Of a stretch of DNA of 64,000 nt, positions 1 to 8,564 are shown piece by piece. Under the pieces are notes generated by a model, which made no database searches, had not been told where the DNA came from, and worked only from the letters and a program-made list of their open reading frames with translations. Where the stretch lies: the NCBI GenBank assembly GCA_910585815.1, contig CAJUFJ010000013.1, positions 1 through 64,000 on the forward strand. The letters run 5' to 3'. The stretch comes from an uncultured Oscillospiraceae bacterium. Lineage in GTDB: Bacteria > Bacillota > Clostridia > Oscillospirales > Oscillospiraceae. Position 1 is the first letter of the stretch. Each line of letters begins with the position of its first letter. Position numbers and translations under genes: made by a program.

Positions 1-206
1 CGGATGGCCTTCAGGGCCTCCAGGCCGTCCATGTTGGGCATGGTGATGTCCATGAGCACCAGGTCGGGCTTGATCTCGTTGTACTTCTCCACCGCCATCG
101 CGCCGTCCTCGGCCTCGAAAATCTCGGTATAGCCGGCCTTGCTCAGAGTGTCCTTGATGACCTTGCGCATGAAGGCAGCGTCATCGACTGTAAGAATCTT
201 AGCCAT
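1..206 (-). CDS. cheY: Chemotaxis response regulator CheY (3' end off window)
   Basis: The first 68 codons of a single-domain receiver protein are visible; the rest lies beyond the left edge. The acidic pocket D8-D9 and the probable phosphoacceptor D53 (context LVLMDITMPNMDG) are present. Phospho-CheY would bind the flagellar switch proteins encoded just upstream (FliM, FliY) to set motor direction. An AAGGATGG ribosome site precedes the ATG at 206. It is the most distal gene visible of the flgB-cheY operon, which presumably continues leftward into the export-apparatus genes. Confidence 0.93.
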   Translation of the reverse strand, partial: MAKILTVDDAAFMRKVIKDTLSKAGYTEIFEAEDGAMAVEKYNEIKPDLVLMDITMPNMDGLEALKAI

Positions 207-261
207 AGTTAACCATCCTTTTCAAAAATAGTTGATGTATACTTCTGTATATTTAAAGGGC

Positions 262-1515
262 TCAGCCCTGGGTCAGCACGTTGATATCGGGCTTTTGCAG
301 AATCTCGGTGATGCGGATACCAAAGTTGTCGTCAATCACCACCACGTCGCCCTTGGCCACGCACTGCCCGTTCACCAGCAGGTCCACCTGGTCGCCGGCC
401 AGTTTGTCCAGCACCACCAGCGAGCCCTTGGAGAAGGAGAGGATATCCTGAATCTTCCGGCGGGTCCGGCCGATCTCCACCGCCACCTCCAGGGGGACGG
501 AGAGGATCAGGTCCAGATTGTCCTTCTGTTCCTGATTCAGCTGGGCCTCGGCAGCCAGCTCCTTCATGCGGTTAGGCTGCGCATTGATGACCTTGGGGTC
601 CGGCGGCGCGGGGGGCTGCTGGGGCGGGTACATGGGGTAGGGCGGATAGGGGTAGGGGTACTGGCCGTAGGGGGGGTAGCCCGGGTAGCCGGGCATCTCC
701 CCTGCCGGGGGCATAGCCGGAGGCGAGGAGGGCGCCGCCGCCGGGGCGGCGGGGGCAGCCGGAGCGGCCGGGGCAGCCGGAGCGGCGGGGGGGGCGGCCG
801 GGGCGGCTGCGCCGCCGGCCATCATCCGCTCGATCTCCTCCTGGCTCATGGTGGCCCCTCCGCCGGCGGGAGCCGGGGCGGGTGCGGGTGCCGGGGCGGG
901 AGCCGAATCCAGGGCCGACTCGTCCAGTCCGAAGCCGGAAACCAGCTCCTGGGCCAGCTCCACCGACATGACGTTCATGAACTCACTGTCCAGCACATCC
1001 TCGATGGTCAGGTTGAACCGGACCACCACCACGGGGCCGTGGGTGACGGGGAAATGCTCCTCCTTTACCTTGTCCAAATCGTCCAGCTCAAAGGACTCGG
1101 GGGTGGAGATGTTCACCATCCGGCCCAGCAGGTCGGACAGGGCGGTGGCAGAGGAGCCCATCATCTGGTTCATGACCTCACACACCGCGCTGATAGACAG
1201 CTCGTTGAGCTCAAACTCCTCGTCCGGGGTCTCGGTACCCATCAGGATATCCACGATGGCCTTCACGTCGCTGCGCTTGAGCAGCATGATGTTGCTGCCC
1301 TCCAGGCCGCAGACATACTTGATCTCCACGCCTACCGCCGGTTCGATCCTGCCAAGCGCGAAGTCCTCCGCGTTGACCACGCTCACCCTGGGCGTTGTGA
1401 TGTCCACCCGGTGGTCCAGCATGTTGGAGGCCGCGGTGGCGGAGGAGCCCAGGCTGATATTCATGATCTCCCCGATGGCGTCAATTACCATCGGGCTAAA
1501 AATAGTATCTTCCAT
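262..1515 (-). CDS. fliY: Flagellar motor switch phosphatase FliY (CheC-FliN fusion)
   Basis: 417 residues. Residues 1-200 hold two CheC-type phosphatase motifs, EIMNISLGSSAT (about 16-27) and EVMNQMMGSSAT (about 113-124), expected to dephosphorylate CheY-P. A long Pro/Ala-rich then Pro/Tyr/Gly-rich linker spans about 205-307. The C-terminal SpoA/FliN domain (about 333-411) would join the C-ring. The usual N-terminal CheY-P-binding peptide is absent: the protein starts almost directly at the CheC domain. A similar peptide, MSQEEIERMM, sits in the linker at 223-232. The gene follows fliM by 20 bp and precedes cheY. Confidence 0.95.
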   Translation of the reverse strand: MEDTIFSPMVIDAIGEIMNISLGSSATAASNMLDHRVDITTPRVSVVNAEDFALGRIEPAVGVEIKYVCGLEGSNIMLLKRSDVKAIVDILMGTETPDEEFELNELSISAVCEVMNQMMGSSATALSDLLGRMVNISTPESFELDDLDKVKEEHFPVTHGPVVVVRFNLTIEDVLDSEFMNVMSVELAQELVSGFGLDESALDSAPAPAPAPAPAPAGGGATMSQEEIERMMAGGAAAPAAPPAAPAAPAAPAAPAAPAAAPSSPPAMPPAGEMPGYPGYPPYGQYPYPYPPYPMYPPQQPPAPPDPKVINAQPNRMKELAAEAQLNQEQKDNLDLILSVPLEVAVEIGRTRRKIQDILSFSKGSLVVLDKLAGDQVDLLVNGQCVAKGDVVVIDDNFGIRITEILQKPDINVLTQG

Positions 1516-1535
1516 CCAGATTCGCTCCTTTTAGC

Positions 1536-2525
1536 CTACATTTTAATGTAGGTCTCTCCGATTTTCACGGCCACCTGCTTGTTGCTGGTGCCCATTTTGC
1601 CGTCAAACCACCTTCGGCCGCCGATGTTCAGGAAGACGGGGGAGTCTTTAGACCGCTTGATGTCTACCACGTCGCCTACGTTCAGGTGATACAGGTCGCT
1701 GAGTAAGATCCGGGTTCTGGCCAGCTCGGCCACAATCTCCAGCTCGGACTCCCGCAGAGAATCGAAGATTTCCTCGGACTTGTCCTCGCCGGTGGTGCGG
1801 CGGCTGGTGCTCTTGCTGATCTCGGTAAACACGTTGGTCAGCATCTCGCCGGGCAGGCACAGGCTCATTCGACCCGTGCAGTTGGGAAACTTGATGTTCA
1901 ACCCCACAATCACCACCGTCTCGTCGTAGCCAATGAGCTGGACCAGGGTGGGATTCACCTCGGTGCGGACATAGGAGAAGTGGAGTGTCATATAGTTCTC
2001 CCAGCTGCCGCCCAGAATGGGAATCAGGTCGGCAATCAGGTCGTCGTACATGTTCAGCTCCAGGTCGGTGAGCTTGTAGTCGTTGGGCACGGTGGGGTCC
2101 GGGTCGCCCTCGCCGCCCATCATCCGGTCCAGCATGGACAGCACCACCGGCGTGTCCATGTGCACCAGGATTGGGTCGTCACCCTGAAGCTTCTCCTGGT
2201 CAATCTCCGCCAGCGCCACAACGTCGCTCTCGGTCAGAGCGTTGGAAAACTCATAGTACCGTTGCTCCTCCACGCTGTCCACGTCGATCTCACAGGTGGC
2301 GTGGAGAAGGGCGTTGATCCTGGAGTTGATCACCCGGGCATAGCTCTCAAAGATGCTGTTGAGCATCTTCAGCCTGTCTTTGGTGAACTTGCGCGGGCTG
2401 TAAAAGTCATATTTACGATATTTTTTCTCCTCAGATTTCTCCGCCGGCTTGTCTACGTCCAGTTCTCCGCTTCTGGCCGCATTCAACAGGGCGTCTATCT
2501 GACTTTGCGATAAGACTTCAGCCAT
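1536..2525 (-). CDS. fliM: Flagellar motor switch protein FliM
   Basis: 329 residues, normal length. The N-terminal CheY-P-binding peptide LSQSQIDALL is at residues 5-14, the FliG-contact motif GGEG at 137-140 within the CheC-like middle domain, and a SpoA domain covers about 255-325. It forms the C-ring with FliG and FliY. The start has a GAGGGA ribosome site. The gene follows motB directly; the fliL gene often found between motB and fliM is not present here. Confidence 0.97.
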   Translation of the reverse strand: MAEVLSQSQIDALLNAARSGELDVDKPAEKSEEKKYRKYDFYSPRKFTKDRLKMLNSIFESYARVINSRINALLHATCEIDVDSVEEQRYYEFSNALTESDVVALAEIDQEKLQGDDPILVHMDTPVVLSMLDRMMGGEGDPDPTVPNDYKLTDLELNMYDDLIADLIPILGGSWENYMTLHFSYVRTEVNPTLVQLIGYDETVVIVGLNIKFPNCTGRMSLCLPGEMLTNVFTEISKSTSRRTTGEDKSEEIFDSLRESELEIVAELARTRILLSDLYHLNVGDVVDIKRSKDSPVFLNIGGRRWFDGKMGTSNKQVAVKIGETYIKM

Positions 2526-2588
2526 ATTGTTCCCTCATTTTAGAAAATGCTCCCTCCTGCCCCGGAGGGGCGGAGAATCCAATCCGGT

Positions 2589-3431
2589 TTAATCGCTGGT
2601 GGTGTAGCTGGGGATGGTGCCGCTCTGGTCCGGGGTGCCATAAATGCCAAAGTAGCTGTCAAACTCGTTGTTCATCTTCTCCTCCAGGTCCCGGCCGCTG
2701 ATGACCAGCTCCACGCGGCGGTTCTTGGCCCGGTTGGCCTCCACGTCGTTGGGGGCGATGTTCCGCCACTGGCCGAAGCTCTCCACAACCAGACGGCCGT
2801 GGTGCAGGGTCTCGTGGGGGATATGGTTCTGGAGGTAAATAATGACCTCGGTGGCGCGGTCAGAGGCCAAGTGCCGGTCGCCGGCAACATTGGGGTTGGG
2901 CCGGTCGGCGTACATCTGGGCGGTGTGGCCCAGCACCTTCAGCTCGTCGATGTAGGGGCTGGCCTCCACCAGGGCGGGGATGATGGTGTCCAGAACCGCC
3001 TTGCCGTCCGGCCGGAGGACGGAGCTGTTGCCGTCGAAAAAGACGGAGTCGTTAAAGGAGATAAACACATAGCCGTCGCCTATGCTGACAGATACGTTTT
3101 CCGCCGCGGCGGCCGAGCTCGCCTGATACTCCACCAGGAAGTCGTAGAGCTGTTCCAGGGCCTCGTCCACCTCGTTGTTGTCGTCGGGGACGGGCAAATC
3201 TTCGCCACCGGTGCCGCTTGCGTCATTTACCGGACCGGGAATGGGTTCCACCTCGTCTATTGCATCCCGGTTAAAGCTCTTGACAAAAATCATCCACTTA
3301 TCCTGCTCGATGGTGGAGATGGAATACAGCAGAACGAAGAAGCACAGCAGCAGGGTCACCATGTCGCCGTAGGTGTCCATCCAGTTGGCGCCGCCTCCGC
3401 CGCCTCCGCTTTTCTTTTTGATGCTTGCCAT
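2589..3431 (-). CDS. motB: Flagellar motor stator protein MotB
   Basis: 280 residues. One transmembrane helix at about 20-38 carries the ion-binding aspartate D23 in the motif YGDMVTLLL, and a C-terminal OmpA-like peptidoglycan-binding domain (about 125-260) contains the NRRVELVI signature. A Gly run (residues 9-14) precedes the helix. It pairs with MotA, encoded immediately upstream, to form the stator. Whether H+ or Na+ drives it cannot be decided from the sequence. Confidence 0.95.
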   Translation of the reverse strand: MASIKKKSGGGGGGANWMDTYGDMVTLLLCFFVLLYSISTIEQDKWMIFVKSFNRDAIDEVEPIPGPVNDASGTGGEDLPVPDDNNEVDEALEQLYDFLVEYQASSAAAAENVSVSIGDGYVFISFNDSVFFDGNSSVLRPDGKAVLDTIIPALVEASPYIDELKVLGHTAQMYADRPNPNVAGDRHLASDRATEVIIYLQNHIPHETLHHGRLVVESFGQWRNIAPNDVEANRAKNRRVELVISGRDLEEKMNNEFDSYFGIYGTPDQSGTIPSYTTSD

Positions 3432-3459
3432 GGTTTCACCTCAGTTCATACATGGGGGC

Positions 3460-4281
3460 TTATTCGCCGCCCTGCTTGCCCTTCTTGCCGCCTTCCTCAC
3501 TGCGCTGCTTCTGGCCCATGAAGGTGAGCAGCTTCTCCCGGAGGAACTTGGGGTTTGCGCCGGACTGGATGGACATGATGCCCTCCACGATGATGAGCTT
3601 GCACAGGGTCTCCTCCTCGTCACGGCGGCGGAGCTGGGTGGCGATGGGGCCAAAGATCATATGGGCCAGCACGCAGCCATACAGGGTGGTAACCAGAGCG
3701 GTAGCCATAGCGGGACCCAGGTCGCCGCCGCCGCTCTCCACGTCCATGGCCTTCAGCATGTTAATCAGACCAACCAGCGTACCCACCATGCCGAAGGCGG
3801 GGGCCACGGCGCCGGCCTTGTCATACATGCCCGCGCCGTCCTCGTGGCGGGCCACCGACTGCTCGATATCGTTCATCATGATCTCTTTGGCCTGGTCGGC
3901 GTCGTTGTTGTCCACAATCAGCATGATACACTGCTTAAAGAAGGGATCGCTCTCCTGGTTGCCCTTTTCCTCCAGGGCCAGCAGACCGCTTTTCCGGGCG
4001 ATCTGGGCCAGCTCCACCAGCTTGTCGATAATGGCCATGGGGTCATACCGCTTGGCGTTCATGATAACCGCAAAGTGCTTGGGCACGGCGGTCAGGGCGC
4101 TGATGGGGAAGCTGGCGATAAGCACGGCGAAGGTACAGCCGATGACGATAAACACACTGGCCGGGTCAATAAAGTTCCCCAGCTGGCTTACAGTGATAAA
4201 GCCGCCCGATCCGCCCTGCATCATACCGATAATCATGACCGCAAAAGCAGCTACAGTACCAATGATATAGGTGATATTCAT
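3460..4281 (-). CDS. motA: Flagellar motor stator protein MotA
   Basis: 273 residues with four hydrophobic segments (two near the N-terminus, two after about residue 145) and the conserved motif PAFGMVGTLVGLI before the third. The large cytoplasmic loop is rich in charged residues that would contact FliG. The gene lies 28 bp upstream of motB. The C-terminal tail is strongly basic (KQRSEEGGKKGKQGGE). Confidence 0.96.
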   Translation of the reverse strand: MNITYIIGTVAAFAVMIIGMMQGGSGGFITVSQLGNFIDPASVFIVIGCTFAVLIASFPISALTAVPKHFAVIMNAKRYDPMAIIDKLVELAQIARKSGLLALEEKGNQESDPFFKQCIMLIVDNNDADQAKEIMMNDIEQSVARHEDGAGMYDKAGAVAPAFGMVGTLVGLINMLKAMDVESGGGDLGPAMATALVTTLYGCVLAHMIFGPIATQLRRRDEEETLCKLIIVEGIMSIQSGANPKFLREKLLTFMGQKQRSEEGGKKGKQGGE

Positions 4282-4420
4282 AGGTCCGCTCCTCTCCCCC
4301 GCTGGGGGCGTATTTTATTTCTCTCAGGGCGCATTTGAAAGGCGTCGGGTCTCTCCGGGCACACCGCCCCCCGCGCTTCAGGCTTGACGCCTGTCAAACA
4401 CGCCCCGCAGCCGGCGCTTT

Positions 4421-4636
4421 TCAGCGCCGGTCCACGACGGTCAGCGCGCGGTGTATGTCCTGCACCTTGGCGGTGTACTCCGCGATGCGCTTGATGATGG
4501 TGTCGGGGTCCTCGCGCACGATGAAATAGTCACGATTCATCATGACGATTTTGGACTCGGGAATCATTTCGATACTCTCAATCTGGGTGTGGTTGACTAA
4601 AAACCGTTCTCCATTTCGTTTCGTCAGTTGGATCAT
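4421..4636 (-). CDS. flbD: Flagellar FlbD family protein
   Basis: 71 residues. The start at 4636 (MIQLTKRNGE) was chosen because a strong AAGGAGAGGAAAGGAAGG tract lies directly upstream; the open frame farther upstream runs through a repeat element. FlbD-family (SwrD-like) proteins sit between flgE and motA in Firmicutes and are linked to motor torque. The reading is in family order here. A short GC hairpin overlaps the stop codon. The 139 bp to motA hold no gene. Confidence 0.92.
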   Translation of the reverse strand: MIQLTKRNGERFLVNHTQIESIEMIPESKIVMMNRDYFIVREDPDTIIKRIAEYTAKVQDIHRALTVVDRR

Positions 4637-4687
4637 GACAAACCTTCCTTTCCTCTCCTTGCCCGCTGGGCGGGCGTTTTCCCTCGC

Positions 4688-4836
4688 AAGCCCCCCTTGC
4701 CAAAGGGGGGAGGGCCGCCGGGCAAAGCCCGGTGGCGGGGGGATTCCGTTTATCGGAGCTATTCCGTGCGGACGGAATCCCCCAGTCACCGCCTTTCGGC
4801 GGTGCCAGCCCCCTTTTGCAAGGGGGCCTTGTTCGC
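4688..4836. repeat. Type A palindromic repeat, copy 1
   Basis: About 149 bp between flgE and flbD. It holds a chain of inverted repeats: CCCCCCTTGCCAAAGGGGGG, CCGGGCAAAGCCCGG, a long arm GGGGGATTCCG paired with CGGAATCCCCC, CCGCCTTTCGGCGG, and CCCCCTTTTGCAAGGGGG. Related copies lie at 41949-42072 and 50725-50868 and a partial one at 24083-24148. It has no plausible gene and would fold strongly in the flagellar mRNA. Confidence 0.8.
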
Positions 4837-4858
4837 TCACCTTAAAAAACTGCTAAGC

Positions 4859-6172
4859 TTACCGCTTCATGTTCACCAGTTCTTCCAGCATCTGGTCGGT
4901 GACGGTGATGATGCGGGTGTTGGCCTGATAGCCGCGCTGGGTGGTAATCATTTCGGCGAACTCGTTGGCCACGTCGGTGCTGGAGGCCTCCAGACCGCCG
5001 TTCTTGATGGAGTTTTTGGAATCCGAGAGGATTCTGTCCGCAGCCACGGGCTGGGGATCTGTATCGTTCTCGGGCACCTTCTGATTGCCCAGATACGAAG
5101 TGGGCAGGTCCACCAGAGCCGCAACACGCAGATTACCCGCACCGCCCATGGCCTTGTAATAGGAGCCATCCATGTGGGTCACGCCGTCGGGGCTGTCGGC
5201 GCTGGCAATGGCCACATAACCGATGACCACAGTCTCGCCTTCGCAGGTGCCGGTGATAGAGCCGTCGGGACCGATAGCCATACTTTTCAGCTGCACCGGC
5301 ATCTCGTCAGAAACGCGGTTCTCATTGGTATTCTGGGCAACTGCAATCTGGGTGCTGTTAAGCGGTGCTTTATTAGCAGTATCCTCAGGGTTCTTCGCTC
5401 CATCCTTATAAGAGGCATACCGGTTCTCACCGCTTGCGTTCAGGAAAGGATAAACGGGGTCGCCCTCCTCCCAGAGGTTCACATCGACATCCTTGCCATC
5501 AACCGTCTTTGTAACGATACCTCCATTGTCCTTAGTCGGAGCAGCTGCAGAGAGGGGGATACGCAGAGGGACCAACTCAGTGCTGATAATCGTAGCACTC
5601 TCAATATCTATTCCCTTAGTCTTCGCAGCTTCAAGATCGTCCTTTGTCGGATTGGGGTTATAGTTGGGGTTCTGCACCCGGGCAAAGCCGTAGAGCACCT
5701 TGTTGTCACGGTTACAGATATAGCCGTCGGCGTCCACCCAGAAGTCGCCCACGCGGGTCAGGTAGGGCTCGGTCAGATCGCTGGCGCTCTTGATTCCGTG
5801 ACCTGTTGTTATGGGGTTATCGGGGTCGGTTTCATCCCGCACGTAGTTAATCTTATCGCCCACCATAAAGAAGCCTTCGCCGGTAAGCATGCAGTCCAGA
5901 CCCACGCCGGTGGGGGAGTAGGTGGAGGGGCTCATGTTCAGGTCGATGGAGCCCACCGAGCAGCCGTAGCCGATTTGGGAGGGGTTATTACCGCCCATGG
6001 TCACGCCGCCGTTGGAGCCGGATTTACTGGTGGTGTAAATGGACTCCCGGAAGGTCATGCGCTGGGCCTTGTAACCGACGGTGTTCACGTTGGCCACGTT
6101 GTTGCCGATTACATTCAGCTTGGTCATGTGAGCTTTCAGGCCGCCGATGGCGGCGTACATTGCGCCTGTCAT
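4859..6172 (-). CDS. flgE: Flagellar hook protein FlgE
   Basis: 437 residues. The N-terminal rod/hook signature NVIGNNVANVNTVGYK (about 21-36) and the C-terminal coiled region ending in QANTRIITVTDQMLEEL are intact, as required for export and polymerisation. The middle (about 177-284), which would form the outer hook surface, is visibly AT-richer than its flanks and does not look conserved. The gene lies downstream of flgD and a TIGR02530-type gene, the usual hook-cap/hook order. Confidence 0.93.
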   Translation of the reverse strand: MTGAMYAAIGGLKAHMTKLNVIGNNVANVNTVGYKAQRMTFRESIYTTSKSGSNGGVTMGGNNPSQIGYGCSVGSIDLNMSPSTYSPTGVGLDCMLTGEGFFMVGDKINYVRDETDPDNPITTGHGIKSASDLTEPYLTRVGDFWVDADGYICNRDNKVLYGFARVQNPNYNPNPTKDDLEAAKTKGIDIESATIISTELVPLRIPLSAAAPTKDNGGIVTKTVDGKDVDVNLWEEGDPVYPFLNASGENRYASYKDGAKNPEDTANKAPLNSTQIAVAQNTNENRVSDEMPVQLKSMAIGPDGSITGTCEGETVVIGYVAIASADSPDGVTHMDGSYYKAMGGAGNLRVAALVDLPTSYLGNQKVPENDTDPQPVAADRILSDSKNSIKNGGLEASSTDVANEFAEMITTQRGYQANTRIITVTDQMLEELVNMKR

Positions 6173-6261
6173 ATCGCTAAATTACTTCCTTTCTGTTGCG
6201 CTGCCGGTCCCCTGTCAGTCGGGCAGGGGACCAAAGCATCCATAAAAGGTCCTGCTCTTGC

Positions 6262-6648
6262 CTATTTCAGCAGTACAGCGCCGTCGATATTTGTGAAGAT
6301 GTTTTCCTCCATCTCCTCCTGGGACATGGTGGTAATCACCCGCCCGTGGGGGACATTGATGATGAAGGCACGGGTCGCGTCGAAGGCCAGGATGTTGGTG
6401 GCCCCCTTGGCCTGGGCCCGCTCGACCGAGTCGGCCAGCTGCCCCATCAGGGTGTCGTCCACCTGGATGCCCCGCTCTGCCGCCCGGCTTTGGGCGTGTT
6501 TGGAGAAGGAAATCGCAGGCTCCGCGACTTTCAGCTCCTGGTTCAGCAGAGCGCCAAACTGTCCGGATGCCGCCCGGTTGAGCTGGCTGACCCGTTGGAC
6601 GCGCTCCACCGGGGACACACCCTGGATGGAATTGATGCGTTCTGCCAT
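6262..6648 (-). CDS. TIGR02530-family flagellar operon protein
   Basis: 128 residues. It resembles the short conserved protein found between flgD and flgE in Firmicute flagellar operons (TIGR02530). Visible family features are the central segment FSKHAQSRAAERGI and the C-terminal AFIINVPHGRVITTM. Its molecular role is not established; position implies hook assembly. The ATG has a GAGGAAG ribosome site. No signal peptide or membrane segment is present. Confidence 0.85.
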   Translation of the reverse strand: MAERINSIQGVSPVERVQRVSQLNRAASGQFGALLNQELKVAEPAISFSKHAQSRAAERGIQVDDTLMGQLADSVERAQAKGATNILAFDATRAFIINVPHGRVITTMSQEEMEENIFTNIDGAVLLK

Positions 6649-6720
6649 ATCGCTTCCTCAACTTTCTTCGCGGACCTCCTGTCCGCTTACTGTGGCCGGA
6701 CTCCCTCCCGGCCCTGGTAC

Positions 6721-7377
6721 TCAGCCTGCCGCGCCGCCACTCGCACCGGAATTGTCTCCGCCCTCGGTGTCGGTATTGTTGTCGGTGTTGGTTCCGTCGG
6801 TGTTGTTGTTGGTTCCGTCGGTGTTGTTTTCGGTGTCAGTGCCGTCGGTGTTGTTGTCCTCATCCTCGCCGGGTGTCTCCTCCACCTTGGGAGGCAGCTT
6901 GCCCACGGCCATGATGTCGCTCAGGTAGTAGCTCTTGCCGTTTACAAAGATAACCTGCTGGCCGTTGTAGGTGCCGGTGCCTTCCACCACGCCCTCGAAG
7001 TCCTCCAGCTGCTTGGTCTCCTCGTTCCACACGCCGATGGTAACCGTCTGTCCCACCAGCGAGGCGGCGTAGGACATCACGTTGGCCAGGGTCAGCTCCT
7101 TGATCTGGGTGGTCATGTCGGTCATGGCCTGCATGGTGGTCATCTGCACCAGCTGGTTCATCATGTCGGTGGTGCTGGCCTGGTTGTCGATGGTCTGGTT
7201 CTGGAACTGGGTAACCATCAGGCCCAGCATGTCGGTAAAGGAGAGGGTGCCCTTGTCCTTATAAAGTGCGTTTTCCTTCTCCACGTCCGCGGGGTTGGTG
7301 TAGATATCCCGGTCGCCGGTGGTGGCGTAGGTGGAATAGCGGCTTGCGAGCCCGCTTTGAATCATGGAATCTGCCAT
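6721..7377 (-). CDS. flgD: Flagellar hook capping protein FlgD
   Basis: 218 residues. The N-terminal FlgD domain (about 43-105, with DMLGLMVTQFQNQ and DMMNQLVQMTTMQAM) is clear, followed by a small beta domain to about 155. The C-terminal 50 residues are a low-complexity acidic Asn/Thr/Asp/Gly tail containing repeated NNTDGT units, encoded by a short tandem DNA repeat at about 6780-6860. FlgD caps the growing hook so FlgE can insert. Confidence 0.92.
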   Translation of the reverse strand: MADSMIQSGLASRYSTYATTGDRDIYTNPADVEKENALYKDKGTLSFTDMLGLMVTQFQNQTIDNQASTTDMMNQLVQMTTMQAMTDMTTQIKELTLANVMSYAASLVGQTVTIGVWNEETKQLEDFEGVVEGTGTYNGQQVIFVNGKSYYLSDIMAVGKLPPKVEETPGEDEDNNTDGTDTENNTDGTNNNTDGTNTDNNTDTEGGDNSGASGGAAG

Positions 7378-7395
7378 ATTCGATTCACCTCCTGA

Positions 7396-8559
7396 TTAAA
7401 TTGTGTCGTCCAGGCCGAACAGTCCCAGGCGGAGCTTCTGCATGAAGTCGCCGTCGTGGGTCTCCTCCTGGTGCTGCTGCTGTTGCTGCTGGTTGTGGTT
7501 GTGGCCGTCGGGGTTGGTCTGCTGCTGCTGGGCCTGCTGGCTGTCCTCTCCGCGCTGGACCTCCACCCGGACCTCGCTGTTCTGGCTGTAGCCCTGGAGG
7601 GCCGCGTTCAGGTTGTCCAGATGCTGGTTCAGCAGGTTGGCGGCCTTGGCGTTGGCCGTGTGGAGCACCACCTGCAAGGTGCCGTCGGTGGCCTGGGTCA
7701 GCTTCACGGTGAGGCTGCCGAGGTTCTCGGGGCTCAGCTTGATCTCGATCTGCTTCAGGCCCTGCTGGGCGGCGAAGCGGATGGTGTCGGCCAGATTGGC
7801 CTCCATGTCGGGTTCCTGGGTGTCCAGCTGGAAGTTCTCGCCTACCTTCACGGGAGCGGCCTTCACGTCCTTAAACAGGGGTTGATCCCCCATCACCGAG
7901 GCGTCCAGATCGGCATCGTCCTGGTCGTCGGTATCGGCCATAGCTTCCCGCAGGGTGGTAACCGTCGCATCCAGATCCTTCAGACCGTTCAGCAGGTCAG
8001 CCTTGGGCTGCTCCGGGAACAGGTCGATCTGTTTCCGCTCTCCGCTGGCCATCAGCTGGAACAGCTTGTGATCGCCGTTTTCCAAGTCCAGGTAGACCTC
8101 AAACTTCTCACCGTCGCTGTTGATCAGCGTGACGGGCTGGCTGGGGTCCCGCATACCATTGGGCAGAAGGGGCATAATGATTGCGGTGGGCTGGGCGTCT
8201 ATCCGAAGCGCGAGGTTCCCGTTGGGCATCTCCACCGGGGTGATAAAACCGGCGGCGATCTGCGCCTGGGTGGCGGGGTCCATCGCCTTAATCCGGGGGT
8301 CATTCATATTGGTGACGACCTTGCTCTCCGACTTCTGTGTCGGCTCCTTCTTCTGGGCGGCATCGTTCTTCTTTACGGTGCTGTCCTTCTGGGAGTCCTC
8401 CACCTTGGTGTCCTTGGCCTTGTCCATCAGGTCCTTAAAGCTGTCGCCCTTCTCAGGCTTGGACGTGTCGGTGCTCTGACCCACCTGGGGCAGGGAAGCG
8501 GCCATGTTGGCGGCCATCTGCTGCATCCGTTCCAGCATCCACTGGTCTGTAACATTCAT
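7396..8559 (-). CDS. fliK: Flagellar hook-length control protein FliK
   Basis: 387 residues. The C-terminal Flg_hook domain (about 255-345) is recognisable by the core KLSPENLGSLTVKL and the segment AALQGYSQNSEVRVEV. The N-terminal two thirds are charged and disordered-looking, as expected of a secreted molecular ruler. A Gln/His-rich tail with runs of Q (about 348-372) follows the domain. The gene sits between the YlxF-position gene and flgD. Confidence 0.9.
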   Translation of the reverse strand: MNVTDQWMLERMQQMAANMAASLPQVGQSTDTSKPEKGDSFKDLMDKAKDTKVEDSQKDSTVKKNDAAQKKEPTQKSESKVVTNMNDPRIKAMDPATQAQIAAGFITPVEMPNGNLALRIDAQPTAIIMPLLPNGMRDPSQPVTLINSDGEKFEVYLDLENGDHKLFQLMASGERKQIDLFPEQPKADLLNGLKDLDATVTTLREAMADTDDQDDADLDASVMGDQPLFKDVKAAPVKVGENFQLDTQEPDMEANLADTIRFAAQQGLKQIEIKLSPENLGSLTVKLTQATDGTLQVVLHTANAKAANLLNQHLDNLNAALQGYSQNSEVRVEVQRGEDSQQAQQQQTNPDGHNHNQQQQQQHQEETHDGDFMQKLRLGLFGLDDTI

Positions 8560-8564
8560 CTCTC

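Noticed and set aside
232..1551. Long open frame on the plus strand opposite fliY (and others such as 4628-6928, 7456-8586, 12687-14816 plus strand)
   Set aside because: These are antisense to well-recognised flagellar genes, lack ribosome sites, and arise from high GC codon use. No family resemblance.
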